Shown: positions 42,460 to 51,397 of the stretch, one piece after another
Numbering within the stretch: the stretch's first letter is position 1
Layout of the letters: every line of letters starts with the position of its first letter
DNA from: Flavobacteriaceae bacterium
GTDB taxonomy: Bacteria > Bacteroidota > Bacteroidia > Flavobacteriales > Flavobacteriaceae
DNA: 59,379 bases
Direction of reading: 5' to 3'
NCBI GenBank assembly: GCA_002694465.1
Contig: NZMG01000024.1
Span: 1 to 59,379, forward strand
The notes under the pieces: generated by a model
Database searches by the model: none
What the model saw: only the letters and a program-made list of their open reading frames with translations
Told to the model about the DNA's origin: nothing
Program-made: the position numbers and the translations under genes

Positions 42460-43362
42460 ATGAGAATACTTATCGCTGGGGCAACAGGACTTATAGGAAA
42501 AGAATTAGTAGAAGAATGTTTAGATTTAGGAATAAAAATACACTATTTAACTACTCGGAAGAACAAGCTTGAAAATAAGGAGGAATACCAAGGGTTTTAT
42601 TGGAACCCTTCAAAAGAAATTATTGACGATGCCGCTTTTAAGGGTGTTTCAGCAATAATTAATTTGGCAGGTGCTTCTGTTTCAAAAAGATGGACTTCTT
42701 CCTATAAAAAGGAAATTTTAAGTAGTCGTACACAAACAGCAAACCTCATTTACAATACCTTAAAAAAGCTAGAACATAGTGTAGCGTATTATATTTCAGC
42801 AAGTGGAATTAGTATTTATCCAAGTTCATTTACCAATTTATATCAAGAAACCTCAAATGAGGAAGCACAAACTTTTTTAGGAGAAGTAGTGAAGTCTTGG
42901 GAGACGGCAGCCGATCAATTTTCAGATTTAAATATTAAAGTTGCCAAAGTTAGGACAGGGATAGTCCTTTCAGAAAAGGGAGGTGCTTTGCAGCAGATGG
43001 TAAAGCCTATTAAATTGAGCGTAGGTGCACCTTTGGGAAGTGGCGAACAATGGCAATCTTGGATACATATCAACGATATGGCTAGACTCTATATTTATAT
43101 TCTAAAAAATCAACTTACTGGCGTGTATAATGCGGTTTCTCCCAATCCCGTGACCAATAAAAAAATGACCCATATAATCGCCCATTATTACGATAAACCC
43201 TTGTGGTTACCTAACATTCCAAAATTTATGATTACAATATTATTGGGTGAAATGGGAAGTATCGCTTTGGAGAGTCAGTTAGTGAGTTCCGAAAAAATAG
43301 TCAAAGAAGGTTTTCAGTTTCAGTTTGTGAATTTAGAAAACGCACTTGAAGATTTACTATAA
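42460..43362 (+). CDS. TIGR01777-family epimerase-like protein (SDR)
   Basis: A 300-residue NAD(P)-binding protein of the extended SDR class, TIGR01777/YfcH type. N-terminal Rossmann motif MRILIAGATGLIGKELVEECLD, then YQGFYWNPSKEIID, GVSAIINLAGASVSKRWTSSYKKEILSSR (about 64-92), ISASGISIYPSS, VKVRTGIVLSEKGGALQQMVKPIKL, GSGEQWQSWIHINDMARLYI and a C-terminal DUF1731-like part (YDKPLWLPNIPKFMITILLGEMGSIALESQLVSSEK). The biochemical role of the family is unknown. ATG 42460 is used instead of TTG 42457; TAACTTTA at 42441-42448 may be its -7 box. Confidence 0.92.
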   Translation: MRILIAGATGLIGKELVEECLDLGIKIHYLTTRKNKLENKEEYQGFYWNPSKEIIDDAAFKGVSAIINLAGASVSKRWTSSYKKEILSSRTQTANLIYNTLKKLEHSVAYYISASGISIYPSSFTNLYQETSNEEAQTFLGEVVKSWETAADQFSDLNIKVAKVRTGIVLSEKGGALQQMVKPIKLSVGAPLGSGEQWQSWIHINDMARLYIYILKNQLTGVYNAVSPNPVTNKKMTHIIAHYYDKPLWLPNIPKFMITILLGEMGSIALESQLVSSEKIVKEGFQFQFVNLENALEDLL

Positions 43363-43365
43363 AAA

Positions 43366-43389
43366 AAGGCGACCTCAAGGGTCGCCTTT
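43366..43389. terminator. Bidirectional terminator
   Basis: Stem AAAGGCGACC/GGTCGCCTTT with a short loop and A/T runs on both sides, between the convergent epimerase-like and YceI genes. Confidence 0.88.
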
Positions 43390-43410
43390 AAAAGTTATTC
43401 TAAAAAAAAA

Positions 43411-44076
43411 TTAGCTTTTATTGGCTACCAAATTAACAGTAAGCTCGATATCATCACTAATAAATTTTTCACCTAAGTTGTCAAATACGGTTTTTGAACC
43501 AAAATTAACACCCCATTGAGTTCTATCAATAGTAAACGTCTCAGATGTAAGTTTCAGAACATTTCCTTCCATAGAGATGGTTGCAGGAAAGCTAATGTTA
43601 TGCGTTTTATCTTTAATTGTTAAATTTCCAGAAACCATTGTTTTTCCCTCTACGGTAGCTACTTCAGTAATTTGAAAAGTTGAGAATGGGTATGCAGTTA
43701 CATTAAAAAAGTCACCTTCTTTCCCTTCAACGGTTCCTTTTAAATGGTTTTCTAAATTGGTTTTCATATCACCTTCTAAATCTAGGTCGGTGATAGTGTT
43801 CATATCAATAGTAAATTTTCCAGCTTCAACAGCATCACCCATTACCATCACCATTCCTGATGCTAAACTAATGGTGCCATTGTGCGATTTTACAGGCTTA
43901 GAACCTTTCCAATGAATTTGCGAAGCTTCTGTATCAACGGTGTATTCTACTGCAACTGGAGCTGCTTCCGCTACTTCTTGTGCTTGGGTGGTTTCAGCTT
44001 CGTTGTTGTTTTTACAAGAAATTGTTGCAATTCCAATAAACGCAAACAGGGCAATATTTAACATGATTTTTTTCAT
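43411..44076 (-). CDS. YceI-family lipocalin-like lipoprotein
   Basis: A 221-residue protein with a lipoprotein signal (MKKIMLNIALFAFIGIATISCKN; Cys21) and an Ala/Glu-rich linker. The YceI domain follows: YTVDTEASQIHWKGSKPVKSHNGTISLASG, GKFTIDMNTITDLDLEG, LENHLKGTVEGKEGDFFNVTAYPFSTFQITEV, VSGNLTIKDKTHNISFPATI and FTIDRTQWGVNFGS. Family members bind isoprenoid-like lipids in a beta barrel. The ligand here is unknown. It diverges from grpE. Confidence 0.93.
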   Translation of the reverse strand: MKKIMLNIALFAFIGIATISCKNNNEAETTQAQEVAEAAPVAVEYTVDTEASQIHWKGSKPVKSHNGTISLASGMVMVMGDAVEAGKFTIDMNTITDLDLEGDMKTNLENHLKGTVEGKEGDFFNVTAYPFSTFQITEVATVEGKTMVSGNLTIKDKTHNISFPATISMEGNVLKLTSETFTIDRTQWGVNFGSKTVFDNLGEKFISDDIELTVNLVANKS

Positions 44077-44163
44077 AGTATTTAGTTTTTTATTTGAAGG
44101 TGCAAAATTAGTTATTGTAAAGCCAATTCATCCTAATATTATATTAAAATTTAGTGATGACAT

Positions 44164-44196
44164 TTTGACATTTTTACGTAATTGGCAGTACTTTTG
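44164..44196 (+). promoter_or_regulatory. grpE-dnaJ promoter
   Basis: TTTG at 44164-44167, 21 bases, then TACTTTTG at 44189-44196: the best match in the window to the Bacteroidota -33/-7 promoter. It lies 33 bases before the grpE ATG. No HrcA CIRCE palindrome is seen. Confidence 0.72.
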
Positions 44197-44229
44197 TAAT
44201 CCCTAAAAAGCAAGAAATTAAATTTACAT

Positions 44230-44769
44230 ATGAGTAAGAAGAATAAGGAAAAAGTAGCTGTTGCCGAAGATGACAGCAAGGAAATAAAAGAGACGTCAAA
44301 AAAACAGAAAGAAGAAAAGAATCCTATAGACGAATTAAAAGCAGAGGTCGAAAAAGAAAAAGACCGCTATCTTCGTCTTTTTGCCGAGTTTGAAAACTAC
44401 AAAAAACGTACTGGAAAAGAACGTTTGGAATTGTTTAAGACGGCAAGTCAGGATGTCATGGTATCTTTATTGCCGGTTTTAGACGATTTTGAAAGAGCCT
44501 TGAAGGAAATTGAAAAAAGCGATGATGATACTCTTTTTAAGGGAGTTGAACTTATTAGCAATAAATTTAATGAAACACTCCGTCAAAAAGGACTAGAGGT
44601 TGTAAAAACCGAAGCTGGAGACACTTTTGATGCCGATATCCATGAGGCTATTACCCAAATTCCAGCGCCTTCTGAGGAAATGAAAGGAAAGGTTATTGAT
44701 GTCATTGAAAAGGGATATTCCTTAGGAGAAAAAATAATTCGCTACCCCAAGGTAGTAATAGGAAATTAA
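44230..44769 (+). CDS. grpE: GrpE nucleotide exchange factor
   Basis: Releases ADP from DnaK in the Hsp70 cycle. The 179-residue protein has a charged, Lys/Glu-rich N-terminal tail (about 1-35), a long coiled-coil dimerisation helix with [47 protein letters not shown] (about 46-92), and the C-terminal beta-wing: [27 protein letters not shown] and [27 protein letters not shown]. The first gene of a two-gene operon; dnaJ starts 1 base after its stop. Confidence 0.97.
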   Translation: MSKKNKEKVAVAEDDSKEIKETSKKQKEEKNPIDELKAEVEKEKDRYLRLFAEFENYKKRTGKERLELFKTASQDVMVSLLPVLDDFERALKEIEKSDDDTLFKGVELISNKFNETLRQKGLEVVKTEAGDTFDADIHEAITQIPAPSEEMKGKVIDVIEKGYSLGEKIIRYPKVVIGN

Positions 44770-44770
44770 T

Positions 44771-45886
44771 ATGAAGGAAGACTTTTACGATATTTTAGGC
44801 ATTTCAAAAAATGCTACCGCTGCCGAAATTAAAAAGGCATACCGCAAAAAGGCTATTGAGTTTCATCCAGATAAAAACCCTGGGGATGCTAAAGCCGAAG
44901 AAATGTTTAAAAAAGCGGCCGAGGCTTATGAAGTATTAAGCGACCCAGATAAAAAAGCACGATACGATCAATATGGTCATCAAGCCTTTGAAGGCGGTGG
45001 CTTTGGTGGCGGTGGAATGAATATGGATGACATATTCAGTCAATTTGGAGACATTTTTGGCGGTGCTTTTGGTGGAGGCTTTGGTGGTTTTGGAGGCTTT
45101 GGTGGCGGAGGTCAGCGACGAGTGAAGGGAAGTAACCTTAGAATTCGTGTAAAGCTTACCTTGGAGGAAATTGCCAATGGAGTTGACAAAAAAATTAAGG
45201 TTAAACGTAAGAAACAAGCACCCGGAACTACCTATAAAACGTGTACTACGTGTGGTGGTCACGGACAGGTAACTAAAATTCAGAATACCATATTAGGTAG
45301 GATGCAAACGTCTGCTACTTGTAGTACTTGTGGTGGAGCTGGACAAATAATAGACGCAAAACCTGCTGGAGCAGATGCACAAGGAATGATCCTAGCGGAA
45401 GAAACCGTATCTATAAAAATTCCAGCTGGTGTTGTGGATGGAATGCAACTTAAAGTTTCTGGGAAAGGGAATGAAGCTCCTGGAAATGGAATAGCCGGTG
45501 ACTTACTGGTAGCCATTGAAGAAGAAACACACCCATTTCTACAAAGAGAAGGGGATAATCTTCATTACGATCTTTATATAAGCATTTCGGAAGCTGTTTT
45601 AGGAACTTCAAAAGAAATTGAAACCGTTACGGGGAAAGTTCGAATTAAAATTGAACCGGGTGCACAGAGTGGAAAAATATTGCGATTACGCAACAAAGGA
45701 ATTCCAAGTATAAATGGTTATGGGTCTGGAGATCTGCTAGTTCATGTAAATGTGTGGACACCAAAATCTTTAACCAAGGAACAGAAGGATTTTTTCGAAA
45801 AGATGAAAAACGATGACCATTTTACACCTAAACCAGAGAAAGATGATAAGTCATTCTTCGAAAAGGTGAAGGACATGTTTTCTTGA
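44771..45886 (+). CDS. dnaJ: Chaperone DnaJ with a reduced zinc-finger domain
   Basis: Hsp40 co-chaperone that stimulates DnaK. The 371-residue protein has the J domain with HPD (FHPDKNPGD, residues about 33-41), a long Gly/Phe region (about 73-115), and the C-terminal substrate-binding domains ([57 protein letters not shown]). Only two CxxCxGxG-type motifs are present (CTTCGGHG and CSTCGGAG), instead of four, so one zinc site rather than two is expected. I believe this reduced form is common in flavobacteria. Its operon partner is grpE. Confidence 0.96.
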   Translation: MKEDFYDILGISKNATAAEIKKAYRKKAIEFHPDKNPGDAKAEEMFKKAAEAYEVLSDPDKKARYDQYGHQAFEGGGFGGGGMNMDDIFSQFGDIFGGAFGGGFGGFGGFGGGGQRRVKGSNLRIRVKLTLEEIANGVDKKIKVKRKKQAPGTTYKTCTTCGGHGQVTKIQNTILGRMQTSATCSTCGGAGQIIDAKPAGADAQGMILAEETVSIKIPAGVVDGMQLKVSGKGNEAPGNGIAGDLLVAIEEETHPFLQREGDNLHYDLYISISEAVLGTSKEIETVTGKVRIKIEPGAQSGKILRLRNKGIPSINGYGSGDLLVHVNVWTPKSLTKEQKDFFEKMKNDDHFTPKPEKDDKSFFEKVKDMFS

Positions 45887-45974
45887 AAATCCCCTGATTA
45901 AAAGATTTTTTACCTATATTTGAAAGTCGCTAATTCTTTTAGCGATAATTTTTCTTTTTCATAGCAATTTTTTT

Positions 45975-46003
45975 CCCATCCCGCCACTGGCGGGATGGGT
46001 TTT
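45975..46003 (+). terminator. Terminator-like hairpin after dnaJ
   Basis: Perfect 11-base-pair stem CCCATCCCGCC/GGCGGGATGGG with a 3-base loop, followed by TTTT. A weaker CGCTAA/TTAGCG hairpin precedes it near 45930-45947. It is unusually GC-rich for this DNA. Confidence 0.7.
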
Positions 46004-46038
46004 ACGCTTATAAGGGGAAACCTTTAATAAATCATTCG

Positions 46039-46050
46039 TAACAATTGTTA
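46039..46050. promoter_or_regulatory. 12-base perfect palindrome upstream of the ABC exporter genes
   Basis: TAACAATTGTTA, about 60 bases before the TAACTTTA -7-like box (46111-46118) of the ABC transporter operon. A possible operator; nothing shows which regulator would bind. Confidence 0.3.
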
Positions 46051-46135
46051 TGCTATTGCTACAAATCTTTAAAATTCTCTTAATTGCTTTACTGCTTAAA
46101 AGGGAAATTCTAACTTTACCTACCAAAATAATTTT

Positions 46136-47062
46136 ATGGAAAACCTCCTTGTTGCCAATAATGTTTCAAAGTCCTTCGGAACATTTACAGCCCTAAACAA
46201 TGTGTCTATCGAAGTGCCCAAAGGGTCCATTTTTGGCCTCCTTGGACCTAATGGTGCTGGAAAGACAACCTTTATTCGAATTATTAACCAAATTACCATG
46301 CCAGATTCGGGAAGTGTGTTTTTGGATGGAGAACCCCTGAGACCACATCATATTCAACACATTGGATATTTACCAGAAGAACGTGGATTGTATAAGTCGA
46401 TGAAGGTGGGCGAACAAGCCGTGTACCTTGCACAATTAAAAGGCTTATCTAAAGCCGAAGCTAAGAAAAGACTTAAAATGTGGTTTGAACGGCTAGAAAT
46501 TGGAGATTGGTGGAATAAGAAAATTCAGGAGCTCTCAAAAGGAATGGCCCAAAAGATTCAGTTTGTGGTGACAGTGTTACACGAGCCCAAATTGCTCATA
46601 TTTGACGAACCTTTCAGCGGATTTGATCCAATTAATGCTAACCTCATTAAAGATGAAATTTTAAAGCTACGAGAGGATGGTGCCACCGTAATTTTTTCAA
46701 CCCATAGAATGGAATCTGTTGAAGAAATGTGTGATCATATTGCTTTAATTCATAAATCGAATAAAATTTTGGATGGAAAGTTAATTGATATAAAACGACA
46801 GTATAAATCCAATACGTTTGAAGTTGCTTTAATGACTGAAAGGAAGGATGAAGTTTCAAAAATTTTAAAAGAAAAGTTTGAAACCTTTCCAGCAACCTAT
46901 AAAACTATTAATGATGAGCTTCAGTATAAAGTGAAAATTCCGCTTTCCCATCAACCTAACGATTTATTAACCTATTTATCGACCTTAGGACAGGTTACCC
47001 ATTTTGTAGAGGTAATCCCTTCAGCAAATGATATCTTTATTCAATCGGTAAAAAACAACTAA
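46136..47062 (+). CDS. ABC exporter ATP-binding protein (NatA-like)
   Basis: ATPase subunit of an ABC-2 type exporter. The 308-residue protein has Walker A GPNGAGKTT (about 35-43), Q loop INQITMPDSG, signature LSKGMAQK (about 139-146), Walker B LLIFDEPFSGFDP (about 160-172), and the switch His in STHRMESVEEMCD. The last 80 residues are a DUF4162-type domain found in NatA-like ATPases. It pairs with the permease that follows 10 bases later. Sodium or drug export is typical of relatives; the substrate is unknown. Confidence 0.95.
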   Translation: MENLLVANNVSKSFGTFTALNNVSIEVPKGSIFGLLGPNGAGKTTFIRIINQITMPDSGSVFLDGEPLRPHHIQHIGYLPEERGLYKSMKVGEQAVYLAQLKGLSKAEAKKRLKMWFERLEIGDWWNKKIQELSKGMAQKIQFVVTVLHEPKLLIFDEPFSGFDPINANLIKDEILKLREDGATVIFSTHRMESVEEMCDHIALIHKSNKILDGKLIDIKRQYKSNTFEVALMTERKDEVSKILKEKFETFPATYKTINDELQYKVKIPLSHQPNDLLTYLSTLGQVTHFVEVIPSANDIFIQSVKNN

Positions 47063-47072
47063 TTTATAGAAA

Positions 47073-48389
47073 ATGAATCACCTCTCCCTAATAATAAAAC
47101 GCGAGTACCTCAATAAAGTTCGGAATAAGTCCTTTATCATTATGACGTTTTTAAGTCCGTTACTTATGGTAGGGATTTTTAGTTTGGTAGCCTACCTTTC
47201 ACAATTAAACAATGACAAAGTGCGTACTATTTCGGTGTTGGATGAAAGTGGTTTGTTTGCCCATCAGTTTGAAGACGATGATAACTTAAAATTTGAATTA
47301 TTAAAAGGAATAAGTCTCGAAGAAGCCAAAACCAAGGCAGAAGCTGAAGAGGTGTACGGCTTACTTTTTATTCCCAAGAGCGATAACATTGATGATCTTT
47401 CAAAACGGATTGTTTTTTATTCGGAAGATTCACCCTCATTAATGGTTATGGATAATATTGAGGATGTTATCCAAAGTAAAGCCAACGCTATCAAGTTAAA
47501 GGAGGCAGGAATCGATTCGGAACTTATTAAGAATTTACGTGTAAATATTGACCCACAATTAGAAACCTTTCGTGGGGAAGAAACTTCAAAGTTAGGCTCT
47601 GGTCTTAAACTTATTTTTGGTGGTGCTGCGGGATATTTACTTTTTATGTTTATCATTATTTATGGAAATATGATAATGCGCAGTGTAATTGAAGAAAAAA
47701 CGAGCCGTATTATCGAAGTCATTATTTCTTCCGTAAAGCCTATTAAGTTACTACTTGGTAAAATATTTGGGACGTCACTCGCTGGAATTACACAATTTAT
47801 GGCGTGGGTTATTTTATTAGGTGTTTTAAGTTTTGTTGTAACCGCTATTTTTGGGGTCGACATTTCGACGATTCAATCTCCTCAACAAGAAATGATGAAT
47901 CAGATGCAAAATAATCCTGAAGGGATGGAAGGCATTATTGTAGAAGTTCTTAGAGAAATTAATAATTTACCCCTTACCAATTTAATTATCATGTTTTTAT
48001 TCTTCTTTATTGGAGGATATCTATTGTATGCCTCATTATATGCAGCAATCGGTGCCGCAGTCGATAGTGAAACAGATACCCAACAGTTTATGTTGCCTAT
48101 GTTACTTCCTTTAATTTTGGCCGTGTATGTTGGTTTTTTCACTGTTATAGAAGACCCGCATGGAACCGTGTCTCAAGTTTTTTCGTTTATTCCCTTTACG
48201 TCGCCAGTGGTAATGCTTATGCGAATTCCATTTGGGGTACCAATATGGCAGCAGATTCTTTCTTTGGTAATTTTATTTGCTACCTTTATAGGGACAGTTT
48301 GGTTTGCAGCAAAAATTTATAGAGTGGGCATTTTAATGTACGGCAAAAAACCAAGTTATAAAGAGTTGATTAAGTGGATTAAATACTAA
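47073..48389 (+). CDS. ABC-2 type exporter permease (NatB-like)
   Basis: A 438-residue membrane protein: a first helix (about 20-42, FIIMTFLSPLLMVGIFSLVAYLS), a large extracytoplasmic loop (about 45-170), then five or more C-terminal helices with the ABC-2 signature around VIEEKTSRIIEVIISSVKPIKLLLGKIFG (about 210-238). It is the partner of the ATPase just upstream; two copies of each would form the exporter. MscS-like, outer membrane, regulator, PPK2 and peptidase genes follow on the same strand with small gaps. Confidence 0.93.
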   Translation: MNHLSLIIKREYLNKVRNKSFIIMTFLSPLLMVGIFSLVAYLSQLNNDKVRTISVLDESGLFAHQFEDDDNLKFELLKGISLEEAKTKAEAEEVYGLLFIPKSDNIDDLSKRIVFYSEDSPSLMVMDNIEDVIQSKANAIKLKEAGIDSELIKNLRVNIDPQLETFRGEETSKLGSGLKLIFGGAAGYLLFMFIIIYGNMIMRSVIEEKTSRIIEVIISSVKPIKLLLGKIFGTSLAGITQFMAWVILLGVLSFVVTAIFGVDISTIQSPQQEMMNQMQNNPEGMEGIIVEVLREINNLPLTNLIIMFLFFFIGGYLLYASLYAAIGAAVDSETDTQQFMLPMLLPLILAVYVGFFTVIEDPHGTVSQVFSFIPFTSPVVMLMRIPFGVPIWQQILSLVILFATFIGTVWFAAKIYRVGILMYGKKPSYKELIKWIKY

Positions 48390-48391
48390 GT

Positions 48392-49330
48392 ATGCAAGAA
48401 GAAGTAACCGAAAAAATATCGGAAGTGGTAAAAGAAGATGTTTGGGGCTCCATTAAGGAATTTCTTAATTGGGGTGTTCAATATGGGGAAGGAGAAGATA
48501 AAGTGAACATTACCATAGGGTTACTTATTTTAGTAATAATCACCTTTATTGTTACCAGCTATATTCTTGTGGGTGTTAGGAAACTCTATACTCGTAGAAT
48601 GAGTGAGTCGGATACTCTTAAATTTAAAAGTATTTTTAAGTTTATAAAGTACATTGCCTATGTCATAGTTGTTTTTGCGGTATTAAGTGTGGCTGGGGTA
48701 AATGTTACCCCATTTTTGGCTGCTTCTGCAGCATTATTAGTAGGGGTTGGATTGGCGCTTCAGGAGTTGTTTCAAGACATTATTGGGGGTATATTTATAA
48801 TTGTAGACAAGTCGCTTTTAGTAGGTGATGTCATAGAAGTTAATGGTAAAGTGGGGCGAGTTATTGAGATTAAACTTCGTACCACACGTGCTATAACAAG
48901 AGATGATAAAATCTTTATTATCCCAAACCATAAATTTCTTAGTGAAACTATTTATAACTATACACAAAATCATAAACAAACTCGTGAGTTTGTAAAAGTA
49001 GGGGTGGCCTATGGTAGTGATACACAATTGGTGAAAAACTTGATGCTTAAAAGTGTCGAAAACGACAAACGAATTCTTAAAAGACCCGCACCATTTGTAC
49101 TTTTTGAAGATTTTGGCGATTCGGCATTACTATTTAGTATTTACTTTTTTATTAATGATAGTTTTATAGACCCTGGGATAAAGAGTGACATTCGGTTTAG
49201 AATTGATAGTATGTTTAGAGAAAACAAAATTAGTATCCCATTTCCACAAAGAGATGTGCATTTATTTACAAATGATCCCAATCTTTTAAAGATGAAAGAT
49301 GATAAAATAAATAACAATAATGACAGTTAA
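48392..49330 (+). CDS. Mechanosensitive ion channel MscS family
   Basis: A 312-residue channel protein: membrane helices at about 36-55, 75-95 and the pore helix region 95-128 (VTPFLAASAALLVGVGLALQELFQDIIGGIFII), followed by the MscS beta domain (KSLLVGDVIEVNGKVGRVIEIKLRTTRAITRDDKIFIIPNHKFLSETIYNY, about 130-180) and a cytoplasmic alpha/beta part ending with IPFPQRDVHLF. Release of solutes on osmotic downshock is the expected role. It lies 2 bases after the permease gene. Confidence 0.95.
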   Translation: MQEEVTEKISEVVKEDVWGSIKEFLNWGVQYGEGEDKVNITIGLLILVIITFIVTSYILVGVRKLYTRRMSESDTLKFKSIFKFIKYIAYVIVVFAVLSVAGVNVTPFLAASAALLVGVGLALQELFQDIIGGIFIIVDKSLLVGDVIEVNGKVGRVIEIKLRTTRAITRDDKIFIIPNHKFLSETIYNYTQNHKQTREFVKVGVAYGSDTQLVKNLMLKSVENDKRILKRPAPFVLFEDFGDSALLFSIYFFINDSFIDPGIKSDIRFRIDSMFRENKISIPFPQRDVHLFTNDPNLLKMKDDKINNNNDS

Positions 49331-49338
49331 GACTATAC

Positions 49339-50226
49339 ATGAAAAAAATCATTTTTTCGAGTTTAGTTCTTATTGTGTTTATTTTTAAGGGGGAGGCTCA
49401 AGTTGCAGATTTAGCGCGAATAGAATACACCTATTTTCCGCAGGATCAATCTGATAATTCTTTTAAAAGGTTTCGTTCTTTTGTTCATTTTCCTATCATG
49501 TTTGGAGAAAGTGCCTATTTAGTTCCAGGTTTCGAATATAGAAATGTCCACTTGAAACTTAGAGACCCCTTTCCATTTAACACCAATAACCGAGAACGAT
49601 ATGAATCCTTTACGGTAACTCTCGGATTTACAGATATGTTGAATAATGATTGGCGGTATGCATTTAAAGGGGGTTTAAAACTTGCTTCAGATTTTGAAGG
49701 AAAGCCTATAAAAGACGATTATATTTATGAAGCATCCGTTTTTTTAATAAAAGATAGAACAGGAGATAACGAAGCTAACCCTTTAAAAAAGCCTTGGCGA
49801 TTAATTGTAGGAATAAATTATTCGACAACAGTGGGAAGGCCATTTCCGTTACCCATTATCAATTATTACCGAGAGTTTCAACCCCAATGGTCGTACACTT
49901 TAGGGATTCCAAAGAGCAATTTAAAATACACTTTTAACAGTAAAAACTCTATACAGGCATTTGCTACATTGGATGGTTTTTTTGCCAATATTCAGAATAA
50001 TATTAATTTACCCAATGAGGGAATAGGAGAAAATATTTCAATGACCACAGTACTTTCTGGGTTAGGATACGAATATGGTCTATCAAAACATTTATATTTA
50101 TATGCGTATTTTGGGCATACCATTATAAACGATATTCGTTTAAGAGATGGAAATGGAAATGATGTGTATACCATTAATAATCAAAACAACTTTTACGGAA
50201 GAACAGGATTAAAATTTAAAATTTAA
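49339..50226 (+). CDS. Outer membrane beta-barrel-like protein (DUF6268-like)
   Basis: A 295-residue exported protein with a signal peptide (MKKIIFSSLVLIVFIFKGEAQ). The rest alternates amphipathic strands ending in aromatic residues (FVHFPIMFGESAYLVPGFEYRNVHLKLRD, ESFTVTLGFTDML, WRYAFKGGLKLASDF, YLYAYFGHTI, NFYGRTGLKFKI), as in outer membrane barrels; the final residue pattern fits barrel insertion. The DUF6268 assignment is from memory. It lies between the MscS and NtrC-like genes with 2-8 base gaps. Confidence 0.75.
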   Translation: MKKIIFSSLVLIVFIFKGEAQVADLARIEYTYFPQDQSDNSFKRFRSFVHFPIMFGESAYLVPGFEYRNVHLKLRDPFPFNTNNRERYESFTVTLGFTDMLNNDWRYAFKGGLKLASDFEGKPIKDDYIYEASVFLIKDRTGDNEANPLKKPWRLIVGINYSTTVGRPFPLPIINYYREFQPQWSYTLGIPKSNLKYTFNSKNSIQAFATLDGFFANIQNNINLPNEGIGENISMTTVLSGLGYEYGLSKHLYLYAYFGHTIINDIRLRDGNGNDVYTINNQNNFYGRTGLKFKI

Positions 50227-50228
50227 CT

Positions 50229-51392
50229 ATGTCAAGAATATTAATCATTGAAGATGAAGCTGCCATTAGAAGGGTGCTCGTAAAAATATTAAGTGAAGAA
50301 AGCAACTCCTATGAAGTCGTGGAAGCAGAAGACGGATTGGCAGGAATTGAACTTATTAAAAAAGAAGATTTCGATTTAATTCTTTGCGATATTAAAATGC
50401 CAAAAATGGATGGGGTTGAGGTCTTAGAAGCTGTGAAAAAGATAAAACCAGAAATTCCTATTGTGATGATTTCGGGACATGGTGATCTTGATACAGCAGT
50501 CAATACCATGCGTTTAGGAGCCTTCGATTATATTTCGAAACCACCCGATTTAAATAGATTGTTAAATACGGTTCGTATTGCTTTAGACCGAAAAGAACTT
50601 GTAGTAGAAAATACAAGACTTAAAAAGAAAGTTAGTCAGAAATACGAAATGATTGGTGATTCTGAAGCCATTTCACAAATAAAAGAAATGATCGAAAAAG
50701 TGGCTCCCACAGAGGCAAGGGTATTAATTACAGGTCCTAACGGGACAGGAAAGGAATTAGTGGCACATTGGTTACATCAAAAAAGTGATCGTTCCAAAGG
50801 TCCTTTGGTAGAAGTAAACTGCGCTGCTATTCCTAGTGAGCTTATAGAAAGTGAATTGTTTGGGCATTTAAAAGGAGCCTTTACTTCTGCTGTAAAAGAC
50901 AGAGCAGGAAAGTTTGAAGCTGCCAACGGGGGAACTATTTTCCTTGATGAAGTAGGGGATATGAGCCTCTCTGCTCAAGCAAAAGTGTTAAGAGCGCTTC
51001 AGGAGAGTAAGGTGCAACGTGTAGGTAGCGATAAAGACATAAAGGTAGATGTGCGTGTAGTGGCTGCCACCAATAAAGACTTAAGCAAAGAAATTGCAGA
51101 TGGGAAATTTAGAGAGGATTTGTATCATCGTCTTGCGGTAATTTTAATTAAAGTACCACCCTTAAATGAAAGACGTGAGGATATTCCATTGTTGATAGAT
51201 TATTTTACTAAAAAAATAGCCGATGAACACGGAACGGCTCAAAAAAAGTTTTCAGATAAAGCTATAAAATTGCTTCAGGAGTACGATTGGACTGGAAATA
51301 TTCGTGAATTACGAAATGTTGTGGAAAGATTAATTATTTTAGGAGACAAGGAAGTAAGTGAAAACGATGTAAAACTTTTCGCTAGTAAATAA
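50229..51392 (+). CDS. NtrC-like response regulator lacking a DNA-binding domain
   Basis: A 387-residue protein: receiver domain (about 1-118, phospho-accepting Asp54 in ILCDIKMPKMDG) and sigma-54-type AAA+ domain (about 140-375). The AAA+ domain has Walker A GPNGTGKE at 169-176, loop 1 reading GAFTSA at 216-221 instead of GAFTGA, Walker B GTIFLDE at 235-241 and arginine-finger region FREDLYHRL. It ends at ENDVKLFASK, just after the AAA+ lid (GNIRELRNVVERLI), so the C-terminal Fis-type helix-turn-helix of NtrC proteins is absent. A stop and new gene follow immediately; there is no frameshifted HTH after it. Regulation of sigma-54 promoters without site-specific DNA binding is inferred. Confidence 0.93.
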   Translation: MSRILIIEDEAAIRRVLVKILSEESNSYEVVEAEDGLAGIELIKKEDFDLILCDIKMPKMDGVEVLEAVKKIKPEIPIVMISGHGDLDTAVNTMRLGAFDYISKPPDLNRLLNTVRIALDRKELVVENTRLKKKVSQKYEMIGDSEAISQIKEMIEKVAPTEARVLITGPNGTGKELVAHWLHQKSDRSKGPLVEVNCAAIPSELIESELFGHLKGAFTSAVKDRAGKFEAANGGTIFLDEVGDMSLSAQAKVLRALQESKVQRVGSDKDIKVDVRVVAATNKDLSKEIADGKFREDLYHRLAVILIKVPPLNERREDIPLLIDYFTKKIADEHGTAQKKFSDKAIKLLQEYDWTGNIRELRNVVERLIILGDKEVSENDVKLFASK

Positions 51393-51397
51393 ATAAT

